Of a DNA stretch of 64,000 nt, positions 42,550-51,032 are shown piece after piece (within the stretch, counting starts at the first letter, position 1; every line of letters begins with the position of its first letter). The stretch spans positions 198,837 to 262,836 of the forward strand of contig NZ_JACIIZ010000005.1 of assembly GCF_014205765.1 (NCBI RefSeq), given 5' to 3'. This stretch comes from Nitrospirillum iridis. GTDB taxonomy: Bacteria > Pseudomonadota > Alphaproteobacteria > Azospirillales > Azospirillaceae. Under the pieces are notes generated by a model. The model made no database searches, had not been told where the DNA came from, and worked only from the letters and a program-made list of their open reading frames with translations. Position numbers and translations under genes: made by a program.

Positions 42550-44040
42550 ATGACCCTCCTGTCCACCATCAAGACCCCTGCCAAGCGCTTTCCCCGCCTC
42601 GCCGTGACGGCGCTGGCCATCGGCCTGATGACCGGCACCGCCCTGGTGGCCCCGCCCGCCGCCACCACCGCCCACGCCGCCAGCCCGGCATCCCTGCCCA
42701 GCTTCGCCGACCTGGTGGAGAAGGTGGCGCCGGCGGTGGTGACCATCACCGCCGCCCATAAGGTCACCACGCCGCAGGTGCCGCAGGAACTGCAGGAGAT
42801 GATGCGCCATTTCGGCCTGCCCGATGAGGCGCTGCCGGGTGGCCGGGGCGGCAACGGCCGCCCGCGCATCGAATCGGCCCTGGGCTCCGGCTTCGTCATC
42901 GACCCCAGCGGCTATATCGTCACCAACCGCCACGTCATCGAGGGCGCCGACGAGGTGAAGGTCCACTTCCAGGACCAGACCGACGACGTGCCGGCCAAGA
43001 TCGTGGGCCAGGACGAACGCTCCGACCTGGCGCTGCTGAAGGTCGAGACCAAGAAGCCGCTGCAGGCGCTGGCCTTCGGTGACAGCGACAAGATGCGGCC
43101 CGGCGACTGGGTCGTGGCCGTGGGCAACCCCTTCGGCCTGGGCGGCACCGTCACCGCCGGCATCGTCTCCGCCCGCGGCCGTGACATCGACGCCGCCAAC
43201 CTGAACGACTTCCTGCAGATCGACGCCTCGATCAACAAGGGCAATTCCGGCGGCCCGACCTTCAACGCCAATGGCGAGGTCATCGGCATCAACACCGCCA
43301 TCTTCTCGCCCACCGGCGGGTCCGTCGGCATCGGCTTCGCCATCCCGTCCAACGTCGCCAAGCCGGTGATCGAGAAGCTGAAGACCACCGGCCACGTGCA
43401 GCGCGGCTATCTGGGCGTCACCCTGCAGGCCGTGACCCCGGAAATCGCCGACAGCCTGGGCCTGAAGGAGCCCAAGGGCGCCATCATCAACGCCGTCTCG
43501 CCCAAGAGCCCGGCGGAGAAGGGCGGCCTGAAGCAAGGCGACGTGGTGCAGAGCATCAACGGCAAGGCGATCGACAACCAGCGCGACCTGGCCCGCAACG
43601 TCGCCGGCATGGACCCGGGCAAGAGTGTCGACCTGGGCGTGCTGCGCGCCGGCAAGCCGATCACCGTCTCCGTCAAGCTGGGTGAGGCGCCCAGCGCCGA
43701 CAAGGACGGCAACCCGGCCGCCACCTCGCCGGACGGCAAGGGTGACAACACCAGCGTGGCCGGCCTGAAACTGGGCAAGCTGGACGACCGCACCCGCGAG
43801 CGTCTGGGCCTGGACGAGGGCACCCAGGGCGTCGTCATCGTCGACCCGGGCAAGGACGATCTGGGCCTGCGCCCCGGCGACATCATCGCCAGCGTGAACA
43901 ATGAGGCGGTGAAGGCCCCGGCCGACGTCACAAGCCAGGTGGAAAAGGCCAAGAAGGATGGCCGCAAGTCCGTCCTGCTGCTGGTCCGCCGCGGCGACCA
44001 GCAGATGTTCCTGCCCCTGCCCGTCACGCCCAAGGGCTGA
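42550..44040 (+). CDS. DegP/Do-like periplasmic serine protease
   Basis: This envelope quality-control protease/chaperone has 496 residues: signal peptide (ending AHA before AS), trypsin-like domain with the triad H128 (VTNRHVIEG), D159 (RSDLALLK) and S233 (NKGNSGGPTFN), then two PDZ domains (about 275-370 and 400-490). The layout equals DegP/DegQ/MucD; the exact paralog cannot be fixed. The two-component system directly downstream may respond to envelope stress and control it. A terminator follows. Confidence 0.95.
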   Translation: MTLLSTIKTPAKRFPRLAVTALAIGLMTGTALVAPPAATTAHAASPASLPSFADLVEKVAPAVVTITAAHKVTTPQVPQELQEMMRHFGLPDEALPGGRGGNGRPRIESALGSGFVIDPSGYIVTNRHVIEGADEVKVHFQDQTDDVPAKIVGQDERSDLALLKVETKKPLQALAFGDSDKMRPGDWVVAVGNPFGLGGTVTAGIVSARGRDIDAANLNDFLQIDASINKGNSGGPTFNANGEVIGINTAIFSPTGGSVGIGFAIPSNVAKPVIEKLKTTGHVQRGYLGVTLQAVTPEIADSLGLKEPKGAIINAVSPKSPAEKGGLKQGDVVQSINGKAIDNQRDLARNVAGMDPGKSVDLGVLRAGKPITVSVKLGEAPSADKDGNPAATSPDGKGDNTSVAGLKLGKLDDRTRERLGLDEGTQGVVIVDPGKDDLGLRPGDIIASVNNEAVKAPADVTSQVEKAKKDGRKSVLLLVRRGDQQMFLPLPVTPKG

Positions 44041-44083
44041 CGCCGGCCCCGGCCCCCGGGCCGGGATTGTGAAAGACCTGACG

Positions 44084-44116
44084 GGGCCGGGCGGAACCAT
44101 CACCGCCCGGCCCTTT
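44084..44116 (+). terminator. Terminator after the DegP-like gene
   Basis: GGGCCGGGCGG (44084-44094) pairs with 44103-44113 around an 8-nt loop, followed by TTTGTCT. It separates the protease gene from the two-component pair. Confidence 0.75.
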
Positions 44117-44151
44117 GTCTGGACGCCTCCCCTTCCCAAGGTACCGCCCCC

Positions 44152-44826
44152 ATGAAGATCCTAGTCATCGAGGACGACGCCCAGGCCGCCGCCTACATGC
44201 TGAAAGGCCTGAAGGAGGCGGGGCACGCCGTGGACCACGCGCCGGACGGCACCCAGGGGCTGTACCTGGCGGGGGCGGAGCACTACGACGCCCTGGTGGT
44301 GGACCGCATGTTGCCCGGTCGCGACGGCCTGTCGCTGGTCAGCCTGCTGCGCGCCGCCGGCAACGACACCCCCGTCCTGGTGTTGAGCGCCCTGGGCAGC
44401 GTGGAGGACAGGGTGACCGGCCTGCGTGCCGGCGGTGACGACTATCTGACCAAGCCCTACGCCTTTTCCGAACTGTTGGCCCGGCTGGAAAGCCTGGGCC
44501 GCCGCCGTGCCGCCCCCCAGACCCAGGCCACCAAGCTGGCGGCGGGCGATCTGGAGATGGACCTGCTGGCCCGCACCGTGCGGCGGGCGGGCAAGACCAT
44601 CGACCTGCTGCCCCGCGAATTCCAGCTGCTGGAATGCCTGATGCGCAACGCCGGCAGCGTGGTGACCCGCACCATGCTGCTGGAACAGGTGTGGGACTAT
44701 CACTTCGACCCGCAGACCAATGTCATCGACGTGCACATCGCGCGCCTGCGCCAGAAGGTGGACAAGGGCTTCGACCAGCCGCTGATCCAGACCGTGCGGG
44801 GGGCCGGATATTGCTTGCGTCCCTGA
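44152..44826 (+). CDS. OmpR-family response regulator
   Basis: The 224-residue protein has a receiver domain (acidic pocket EDD at 7-9, phosphoacceptor D51 in VVDRMLPG, conserved Lys in LTKPYAF) and a winged-helix output domain (LLPREFQLLECLMRNAG, VWDYHFDPQTNVIDVHIARLR). The histidine kinase gene overlaps its end, so the two form a cognate pair. It resembles QseB/CusR/TctD-type regulators; the signal is unknown. Confidence 0.94.
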   Translation: MKILVIEDDAQAAAYMLKGLKEAGHAVDHAPDGTQGLYLAGAEHYDALVVDRMLPGRDGLSLVSLLRAAGNDTPVLVLSALGSVEDRVTGLRAGGDDYLTKPYAFSELLARLESLGRRRAAPQTQATKLAAGDLEMDLLARTVRRAGKTIDLLPREFQLLECLMRNAGSVVTRTMLLEQVWDYHFDPQTNVIDVHIARLRQKVDKGFDQPLIQTVRGAGYCLRP

Positions 44827-46298
44827 AGCGCCGCTCCCAGGCCCCTGGCGGCGACGAAGCGGCCCTGGACACGGCCAAGAATGACCCGGCGGCCGACCGC
44901 CACCGCCATGCCGATCGCCATTTGGGCCGCCTGCTGCGCACCACCACCTTCCGCTTCGCCCTGATCTATCTGGGGCTGTTCGTCGGCTCCGTCCTGCTGG
45001 TGCTGTGGCTGATCTACTGGTCCACCGCCGGGTTCCTGACCGGCCAGGCCGACACCGCCATCCGCGAGGACATGCAGGCCCTGGCCGACCGCTACCGCGC
45101 CGGCGGCATGGCGGGCCTGGCCGAGGCGGTGAACGAGCGCGGCATGGGCAACGCCTCCTCCATCTACATCCTCTCCTCCGCCACCGGGTCCACGCTGGCC
45201 GGCAATCAGTTCTGGCCCAAGGGGATTAATGACGCCGGCTGGGCCAACCTGCCGGTGAAGGATCCCAGCACGGGACTGGTGCGCCCCGGCGACGTGCGCG
45301 CCCTGATCGCGGCACTGCCCGGCGGCTATCGCGTGCTGGTGGGCCGCGATTTGGGCGAGGTGCGGGTGTTGCGCGAACGGCTGGAGCGCGTCATCGGCTG
45401 GAGCATGGGCCTGACCCTGGTGCTGGGCCTGATCGGCGGCCTGGCCATGAGCCGCGTCTGGCTGCGCCGCCTGGATGGCGTCACCCGCACGGCGGAGGCC
45501 ATCCGCGAGGGCATGCTGGTCAGCCGCGTGCCCCTGACCGGCAGCGGCGACGAGTTCGACCAGCTGGCCCATACGCTGAACGCCATGCTGGACCGTATCG
45601 AGGCGCTGGTGGCCGGCATCCGCCATGTCAGCCAGGGTATCGCCCACGATCTGCGCACCCCCCTCACCCGCCTGCGCACCCGGCTGGAACTGGCCTTGAT
45701 GCACGACACGGTGGAAAACCCGCGCGAAGTGCTGGAAGCCGCCATCGAGGAGGTGGACCATCTGCTGGCCACCTTCCGCGCCCTGCTGGCCATCGCCGAG
45801 GTGGAATCGGGCGGCAACCTGCCCATCGCCCCGGTGCAGTTGGACCAGCTGGCCCTCAACACCGGCGAGCTGTATGACGCCGTGGCGGAGGACCAGGGCA
45901 TCAGCTTCACCATGGCGGTGGACGCGACGGGCCCGGCCGCCATGGTCCAGGGCAACCGCCAGCTGCTGGGCCAGGCCCTGGCCAACCTGCTGGACAACGC
46001 CCTGAAATACACGCCCGAGGGCGGCCGCGTGAGCCTGACGGTCAGCCCCGTCCCCGCCGCCAACGGCGGGCCGGCCCGCGTGCGGGTGACGGTGGCCGAC
46101 AACGGCCCCGGCATCCCGGCGGAGGACCGGGAGCGTGTGCGCGAGCGCTTTTTCCGGCTGGAGCGCGACCAGGCCCGCCCCGGCAGCGGCCTGGGCCTCA
46201 GCCTGGTGGACGCCGTGGCCCAGCGCCATGGCGGCACCCTGGTGCTGGACGACAATGGGCCGGGACTGAAGGCCCAACTGTTGCTGCCGGCGGGATGA
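44811..46298 (+). CDS. Sensor histidine kinase, partner of the upstream regulator
   Basis: I start at TTG 44811, preceded by a G-run and overlapping the regulator stop by 16 bases; no ATG occurs before the first membrane helix. The 495-residue protein has helix 1 (FALIYLGLFVGSVLLVLWLI), a periplasmic sensor of about 125 residues, helix 2 (MGLTLVLGLIGGLAM), a HAMP domain, the dimerisation helix with H279 (GIAHDLRTPLTRLR), and the ATPase boxes NLLDNALKYTP, DNGPGIP and GSGLGLSLV. Confidence 0.93.
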   Translation: MLASLKRRSQAPGGDEAALDTAKNDPAADRHRHADRHLGRLLRTTTFRFALIYLGLFVGSVLLVLWLIYWSTAGFLTGQADTAIREDMQALADRYRAGGMAGLAEAVNERGMGNASSIYILSSATGSTLAGNQFWPKGINDAGWANLPVKDPSTGLVRPGDVRALIAALPGGYRVLVGRDLGEVRVLRERLERVIGWSMGLTLVLGLIGGLAMSRVWLRRLDGVTRTAEAIREGMLVSRVPLTGSGDEFDQLAHTLNAMLDRIEALVAGIRHVSQGIAHDLRTPLTRLRTRLELALMHDTVENPREVLEAAIEEVDHLLATFRALLAIAEVESGGNLPIAPVQLDQLALNTGELYDAVAEDQGISFTMAVDATGPAAMVQGNRQLLGQALANLLDNALKYTPEGGRVSLTVSPVPAANGGPARVRVTVADNGPGIPAEDRERVRERFFRLERDQARPGSGLGLSLVDAVAQRHGGTLVLDDNGPGLKAQLLLPAG

Positions 46299-46412
46299 CC
46301 CACCCTGGCCCGGCCCTATACTTCAGATCTGGCGGAGGGTGGGCCCCATTAGGCTTATGTCAACGCATTGACAGGCAAGTTGGCGGCTGGACCATCGAGG
46401 AACCGCCTTGCC

Positions 46413-48008
46413 ATGTTGAACAATCTGAAGATAGGGACGCGGCTCACCATTCTGGTGGGCTGCCTGGTACTGGTCGGCGCCATAGCCGGCGCCATGGGTT
46501 TGTGGGGGGCATGGACCACCAATCAGGACCTCAAGAGCGTCTATGAGGACCGCACGGTCGCCTTGGCCGACCTGACCGCCGTCCAGGACAATCTCTATCA
46601 GCTGCGTGCCGCCCGCAGCGCGGGAACCACCGCCGCGACCGCCGAGGCGGGCATGGAGGCGGCATGGTCGCATTACATGTCGACATATCTCACGCCGGAG
46701 GAGGCTGGGCTGGCCCAAGCGTTTGAGCCCCTGTATACGGCGTACCGCAAGCAGGCGGGCGGAGGGCCCCAGGATCGGGAAGCCTTCAACGCCGTGATGA
46801 AAGCCCTGGCGCCCCTGATCACCCTGCAGGTCGACGAGGCGAAACGGATTTACGACGCCTCCATGGCGCGTTTCGGCCGCATGATGGTCCAGACCCTGGG
46901 CATCGGGGCCCTGGGCATCGCCGTCGGTGTCCTCCTGGCCGTCATTGTCGTCCGGTCCATCACCGGCGGCATCAACGGCACCATCACCGTCATGGCCCGG
47001 CTGTCGGCGGGCGACACCGCCGTGGAGGTCCAGGGACTGGGCCGGCGGGACGAGATCGGCAACCTGGCCCAAGCCGCGGAGGCCTTCAAGCAAAGCACCC
47101 TGCGGGTGCGCGCCATGGAAGAGGAGGCCACACAGGAAAAGGCCCGGGCGGAAGCCCAACGCAAGGCGGCCCTGCTCGGCATGGCGGCCCGCTTTGAAGA
47201 GTCGGTCAAGGGCGTGGTCGACGCCGTGGCCAGCGCCGCCACGGAGATGCAGGCGGCGGCGCAGGCCATGGCCGCGACCGCCGAGGAAACCAGCCGCCAG
47301 TCGCAAACCGTGGCCGGTGCCGCCGACATCGCCGCCGCCAACGTCAACACCGTGGCCAGCGCGACGGAGGAACTGTCGTCGTCGATCAGCGAGATCGGCC
47401 GCCAGGTGGCCCGATCCTCATCCGTCGCCTCGGAGGCCGTGGCCACCACGGACGAGACGGTGGGCGCGGTGACCGCCCTGAAAGGCTCCGCCGCCGATAT
47501 CAGCGACGTGGTCGCCCTGATCAGCCAGATCGCCAGCCAAACCAATCTGCTGGCGCTGAACGCCACCATCGAGGCCGCGCGGGCGGGCGAGGCGGGCAAA
47601 GGCTTCGCCGTCGTGGCGGGCGAGGTCAAGGCGCTGGCCAACCAGACGGCGAAGGCGACGGAAGAGGTGGCGCTGCGGGTCAATGAGATCCAGCAGGCGT
47701 CAGACGCCGCCAGCCAATCGATGACCACCGTCGCCGGCACCATCGGTGAGATCAACCGCATCGCCGCCGCCATCTCCGCCGCCGTGGAACAACAGAGCGC
47801 CGCCGCCGGCGACATCGCCAACAGCGTCTCCCAGGCCGCCGCCGGGACCAGCGAGGTGTCCAGCACCATCGTCAGCGTCACGCAGGCCGCCGGCGAGACG
47901 GGAAGCGCCGCGACGCAGGTGCTGGCCGCCGCCAGCAGCCTGTCGTCCGAGTCCGAACATTTGCGCCGGGAGGTGGCGGAGTTCCTGGCGACGGTCCGCG
48001 CCGCCTGA
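46413..48008 (+). CDS. Methyl-accepting chemotaxis protein
   Basis: The 531-residue chemoreceptor starts [11 protein letters not shown] (GAGG upstream). It has helix 1 ([20 protein letters not shown]), a four-helix-bundle type periplasmic domain (about 35-150), helix 2 ([20 protein letters not shown]), HAMP, and a signalling domain with the CheA/CheW tip ([39 protein letters not shown]). The ligand is unknown. No chemotaxis operon is adjacent. Confidence 0.94.
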   Translation: MLNNLKIGTRLTILVGCLVLVGAIAGAMGLWGAWTTNQDLKSVYEDRTVALADLTAVQDNLYQLRAARSAGTTAATAEAGMEAAWSHYMSTYLTPEEAGLAQAFEPLYTAYRKQAGGGPQDREAFNAVMKALAPLITLQVDEAKRIYDASMARFGRMMVQTLGIGALGIAVGVLLAVIVVRSITGGINGTITVMARLSAGDTAVEVQGLGRRDEIGNLAQAAEAFKQSTLRVRAMEEEATQEKARAEAQRKAALLGMAARFEESVKGVVDAVASAATEMQAAAQAMAATAEETSRQSQTVAGAADIAAANVNTVASATEELSSSISEIGRQVARSSSVASEAVATTDETVGAVTALKGSAADISDVVALISQIASQTNLLALNATIEAARAGEAGKGFAVVAGEVKALANQTAKATEEVALRVNEIQQASDAASQSMTTVAGTIGEINRIAAAISAAVEQQSAAAGDIANSVSQAAAGTSEVSSTIVSVTQAAGETGSAATQVLAAASSLSSESEHLRREVAEFLATVRAA

Positions 48009-48100
48009 GCGCGTTCGCCCCCTTGCGCCGGCACCGCGCCGGGCCTATCGCTTTGGCTATCGTGGCGGGGTGTGCCGCCGGCGCGGGAGGGCGGGACGCC

Positions 48101-48715
48101 ATGGACGACGACGCGAACCGGATCATCGGCCTCTACCAGCGCCACGGCCTGGCCTGGGAGGCCGACCGCCAGGCCGGGCTTCGCCGCCATCCGGAGATGG
48201 AACGTCCCTGGCTGGATCGCTTCCTGGCCCTGGCCTCACCCGGCCCGATGCTGGATCTGGGCTGCGGCGGCGGCCAGCCCATGGCGGCCTACCTTGTGGC
48301 CCAGGGCCGCGCCGTCACCGGCATCGACACCGCCCCCGCCCTGGTCGCCCTGGCCCAAAGCCGCCTGCCGGACCAGGAGTGGCGGGTGGCCGACATGCGC
48401 GGGCTGGATCTCGGCCGGCGGTATGCCGGCATCCTGGCCTGGGACAGCTTCTTCCACCTGGATTTCGCCGACCAGCGGGCGATGTTCCCCGTGTTCCAGC
48501 GCCACGCCCTGCCCAGCGCCGCGCTGATATTCACCAGCGGACCGAAGCACGGCGTGGCCATGGGCGGCTACGCCGGCGAGCCGCTGTACCACGCCAGCCT
48601 GGACCCGGCCGACTATCGCGCCCTGCTGGACGAGCACGGCTTCGAGGTCATGGACTTCCGCGCGGAGGATCCGGACTGCGGCGGACGCACGGTGTGGCTG
48701 GCGCGGGGACGTTAG
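48101..48715 (+). CDS. Class I SAM-dependent methyltransferase
   Basis: The 204-residue protein begins at ATG 48101 (GGGAGGG upstream). Motif I is MLDLGCGGGQPMAAYL near residue 47; an acidic residue follows in VTGIDTAPALVALAQ, and motif IV-like GILAWDSFFHLDFADQ near 108. This is the small-molecule methyltransferase (COG2227/Methyltransf_25 or 11) type. Substrate unknown; the neighbours do not help. Confidence 0.85.
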   Translation: MDDDANRIIGLYQRHGLAWEADRQAGLRRHPEMERPWLDRFLALASPGPMLDLGCGGGQPMAAYLVAQGRAVTGIDTAPALVALAQSRLPDQEWRVADMRGLDLGRRYAGILAWDSFFHLDFADQRAMFPVFQRHALPSAALIFTSGPKHGVAMGGYAGEPLYHASLDPADYRALLDEHGFEVMDFRAEDPDCGGRTVWLARGR

Positions 48716-48742
48716 CCGTAAAGCACAGCGCGGTGACACCGC

Positions 48743-48771
48743 TTGCCGAAATATACAAATTCTTGTATAAA
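48743..48771 (+). promoter_or_regulatory. Toxin-antitoxin promoter with overlapping palindromic operator
   Basis: TTGCCG (48743-48748), a 17-base spacer and TATAAA (48766-48771) make a good sigma-70 promoter. A perfect palindrome TATACAA-ATTC-TTGTATA (48752-48769) covers the spacer and -10. The HTH antitoxin is expected to bind it. The toxin ATG follows only 7 bases after the -10, so the mRNA is probably leaderless. Confidence 0.75.
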
Positions 48772-48778
48772 TAAATCC

Positions 48779-49174
48779 ATGAGCGCTTCTGGAACCACTC
48801 GGCCCGGCGATCCCAAAGACGTGGAATTTCTGGGGGACTCACTGGAGGCACTGCGGGGCTTCCCCCTGGCCGCCAAAAGAGAAGCCGGCCACCAGATCGA
48901 TAATATTCAGCACGGGAGATTGCCGGACGACTGGAAGCCCATGAAGACGGTTGGCCCCGGGGTCCAGGAAATCAGGATCAATAATCAATCCGGCATCTAT
49001 CGTGTGATCTACGTGGCGAAATTCGAGGACGCGGTTTATGTGCTGCACTGCTTCCAGAAAAAATCCCGGAAGACGGATCCTGCGGATATTGGGATAGCGA
49101 AGGACCGCTACGGCACCCTTGTCGAGCGGCTGAAACGCCACAAGGCCGACGAAAGGAAAGGCAAACCGAAATGA
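48779..49174 (+). CDS. RelE/HigB-type toxin
   Basis: The 131-residue protein has the phage-derived Gp49/HigB-like RelE fold: FLGDSLEALRGFPLAAKREAGHQI, WKPMKTVGPGVQEIRI, YRVIYVAKFEDAVYVLHCFQKKSRKT. The basic C-terminal motif fits an mRNA endonuclease acting at the ribosome. ATG 48779 is chosen because the promoter overlaps the upstream part of the open frame. The antitoxin gene overlaps its stop by 4 bases (ATGA). The toxin-first order is typical of higBA. Confidence 0.9.
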   Translation: MSASGTTRPGDPKDVEFLGDSLEALRGFPLAAKREAGHQIDNIQHGRLPDDWKPMKTVGPGVQEIRINNQSGIYRVIYVAKFEDAVYVLHCFQKKSRKTDPADIGIAKDRYGTLVERLKRHKADERKGKPK

Positions 49175-49452
49175 CCGACAAGCGATTCTCCAGTGTCTGG
49201 GATGCCCTGGAGGACACACCAGCGGACGCTGAAAACATGAAGCTTCGCTCGAAACTAGCGATGACCTTGAAGGACCACATCACCCGCCAGGGCATGACAC
49301 AGGCTGAAGCGGCCAAGGCATTTGGCGTGACTCAGCCGCGCATCTCAGATCTGGTGCGGGGCAAGATCGACCTTTTTGGACTCGATGCCCTGGTCAATAT
49401 GGCCAGCGCCGCCGGCCTTCGTATTGAAATGACCATCCTGGAAGCGGCCTGA
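49171..49452 (+). CDS. XRE-family (HigA-type) antitoxin
   Basis: The 93-residue DNA-binding antitoxin has the HTH LKDHITRQGMTQAEAAKAFGVTQPRISDLVRGKIDLF in pieces typical of HigA-like proteins (helix 3 VTQPRISDLVRG). It should neutralise the upstream toxin and repress the operon through the palindrome at 48752-48769. Its ATG overlaps the toxin stop. Confidence 0.92.
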   Translation: MTDKRFSSVWDALEDTPADAENMKLRSKLAMTLKDHITRQGMTQAEAAKAFGVTQPRISDLVRGKIDLFGLDALVNMASAAGLRIEMTILEAA

Positions 49453-49488
49453 GCCCTTGCCGGTTGTTGAGCGAACCGCCCCCATCGC

Positions 49489-50787
49489 TCACCCCTCCGC
49501 ATGCGCCTTGGCATATCGCGCGCTGACCGGCACGGCGATCAGGCCGCAGAGCGCCGCGGCCGACAGCCATAGGCCCGGCATGGCGGCAGTGCCGCCGTGC
49601 TTCACCAGGTAGGTGCTGATGAACGGGGTGAAGCCGCCGGCTGCGGTGGCCAGGCTGTAGGCCAGCGAGAAGCCCGCCGTGCGCACGGCGGCGGGCACAA
49701 TCTCCGTCAGATAGACGACCATGGCGCCGTTATAGCTGGCGTAGAGGAAGGACAGCCACAGCTCCACGCCCAGCAAGCGGCCGAAGCTGGGCGCGTCCGC
49801 CAGCCAGCTCAGCGCCGGATAGGCCGTGGCCAGCGCCAGCACGGTGCAGACCACCAGGATGGGACGGCGGCCGATGCGGTCGGACAGGGCCCCCGACAGC
49901 GGCAGCCACAAGAGGTTGCTGGCGCCCACCGCCAGGGTGACCAACAGGCTGTCCATGTCGCTGAGGTGCAGCGCCTCGCGCCCGAAGGTGGGGGTGTAGG
50001 CGGTGATGAAATAGAAGGACACGGTGGTCATCATCACCAGGCCCACGCCCGTCAGCACCACGCCCCGGTTGGCCACCAGCGAGGCCATGATCTCCCCCAC
50101 CGTGGGCCGGTGCTTGCGCGCCAGGAAAACCTCCGTCTCGGTCAGCGAGCGGCGAATCTGGAACAGGAAGGGGACGATCAGGCAGCCCACCACCAGAGGG
50201 ATGCGCCAACCCCAGGCCTGCATCGTCTCCGGCGTCAGGGAGAAGGTCAGGGCGACGCCGATCAGGGCGGCCACCATCACCGCCACCTGCTGGCTGGCCG
50301 ACTGCCAGCTGACATAGAAGCCCTTGCGGCCCGGCGTGGCGATTTCCGACAGGTAGACGGAGACGCCGCCCAGTTCCACCCCCGCCGACAGGCCCTGCAC
50401 CAGCCGGCCCAGCAGCACCAGCAGAGGCGACAACAGGCCGATGGTGGCGTAGCCCGGCATCAGCGCGATGGTGATGGTGCCGACCGACATGAGGCCCAGG
50501 GTCAGCAGCAAGCCATCGCGCCGGCCATGGCGGTCGATATAGGCGCCCAGCGCCAGGGCGCCGATGGGCCGCATGAGGAAGCCGGCGCCAAAGGTGGCGA
50601 AGGTCAGGAGCAGGCTGGCCGTGCCGCTGCCCTGCGGGAAATAGGCGCGGCTGATGGCGCCGGCGAAATAGCCGAACACCATGAAGTCATACATTTCCAG
50701 GAAATTGCCGCTGGCGACCCGCACCACGGTCATCACCTGGTGCCACCGGCCCCGCCCAACGGACCCCGGCATCCCATGCCCAGTCAT
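49489..50787 (-). CDS. MFS transporter, metabolite:proton symporter (MHS) family
   Basis: This 432-residue, twelve-helix symporter has the MHS signature [22 protein letters not shown] in helix 1, [19 protein letters not shown] (loop 2-3 motif) and [13 protein letters not shown] (loop 8-9). It is closest to citrate/tricarballylate carriers. The substrate is probably a di- or tricarboxylate. The gene diverges from the sigma-54 controlled permease. The start is not certain; Mets 5 and 19 codons in are possible. Confidence 0.88.
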   Translation of the reverse strand: MTGHGMPGSVGRGRWHQVMTVVRVASGNFLEMYDFMVFGYFAGAISRAYFPQGSGTASLLLTFATFGAGFLMRPIGALALGAYIDRHGRRDGLLLTLGLMSVGTITIALMPGYATIGLLSPLLVLLGRLVQGLSAGVELGGVSVYLSEIATPGRKGFYVSWQSASQQVAVMVAALIGVALTFSLTPETMQAWGWRIPLVVGCLIVPFLFQIRRSLTETEVFLARKHRPTVGEIMASLVANRGVVLTGVGLVMMTTVSFYFITAYTPTFGREALHLSDMDSLLVTLAVGASNLLWLPLSGALSDRIGRRPILVVCTVLALATAYPALSWLADAPSFGRLLGVELWLSFLYASYNGAMVVYLTEIVPAAVRTAGFSLAYSLATAAGGFTPFISTYLVKHGGTAAMPGLWLSAAALCGLIAVPVSARYAKAHAEG

Positions 50788-50874
50788 CGCACACCACCGA
50801 TCATTAACCCTTACCCCACCCTGCCATGCCCGGCCCTGGATCGCCAGGGCGCCGACGTCGCGGGCGGACGGAGC

Positions 50875-50966
50875 TGTCCGTTTTCGGGCACTGTCCGCCC
50901 GCGGACAGGGAACTCCATCGCATAGGGCATAAGAAACAATGGGTTAGTCCTGGCGCGCTTATTGCC
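50875..50966 (+). promoter_or_regulatory. Sigma-54 promoter with two upstream activator sites
   Basis: TGGCGCG-CTTA-TTGCC (50951-50966) fits the -24/-12 consensus TGGCACG-N4-TTGCW, with the GG and GC pairs at the exact spacing. Upstream lie two tandem sites TGTCCG-N4-CGGRCA: 50875-50890 (TTTT spacer) and 50892-50907 (CCCG spacer, perfect dyad), 17 bases centre to centre and 75-100 bases before the expected start near 50977. This is a typical enhancer for an NtrC-class activator, whose gene is not in the window. Confidence 0.8.
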
Positions 50967-51032
50967 TATCCTGCGCGCAAAACGCCATCCGCAACACCTG
51001 GAAAAGCGGCGGGACAGTAAAGGGGGTTGTTG

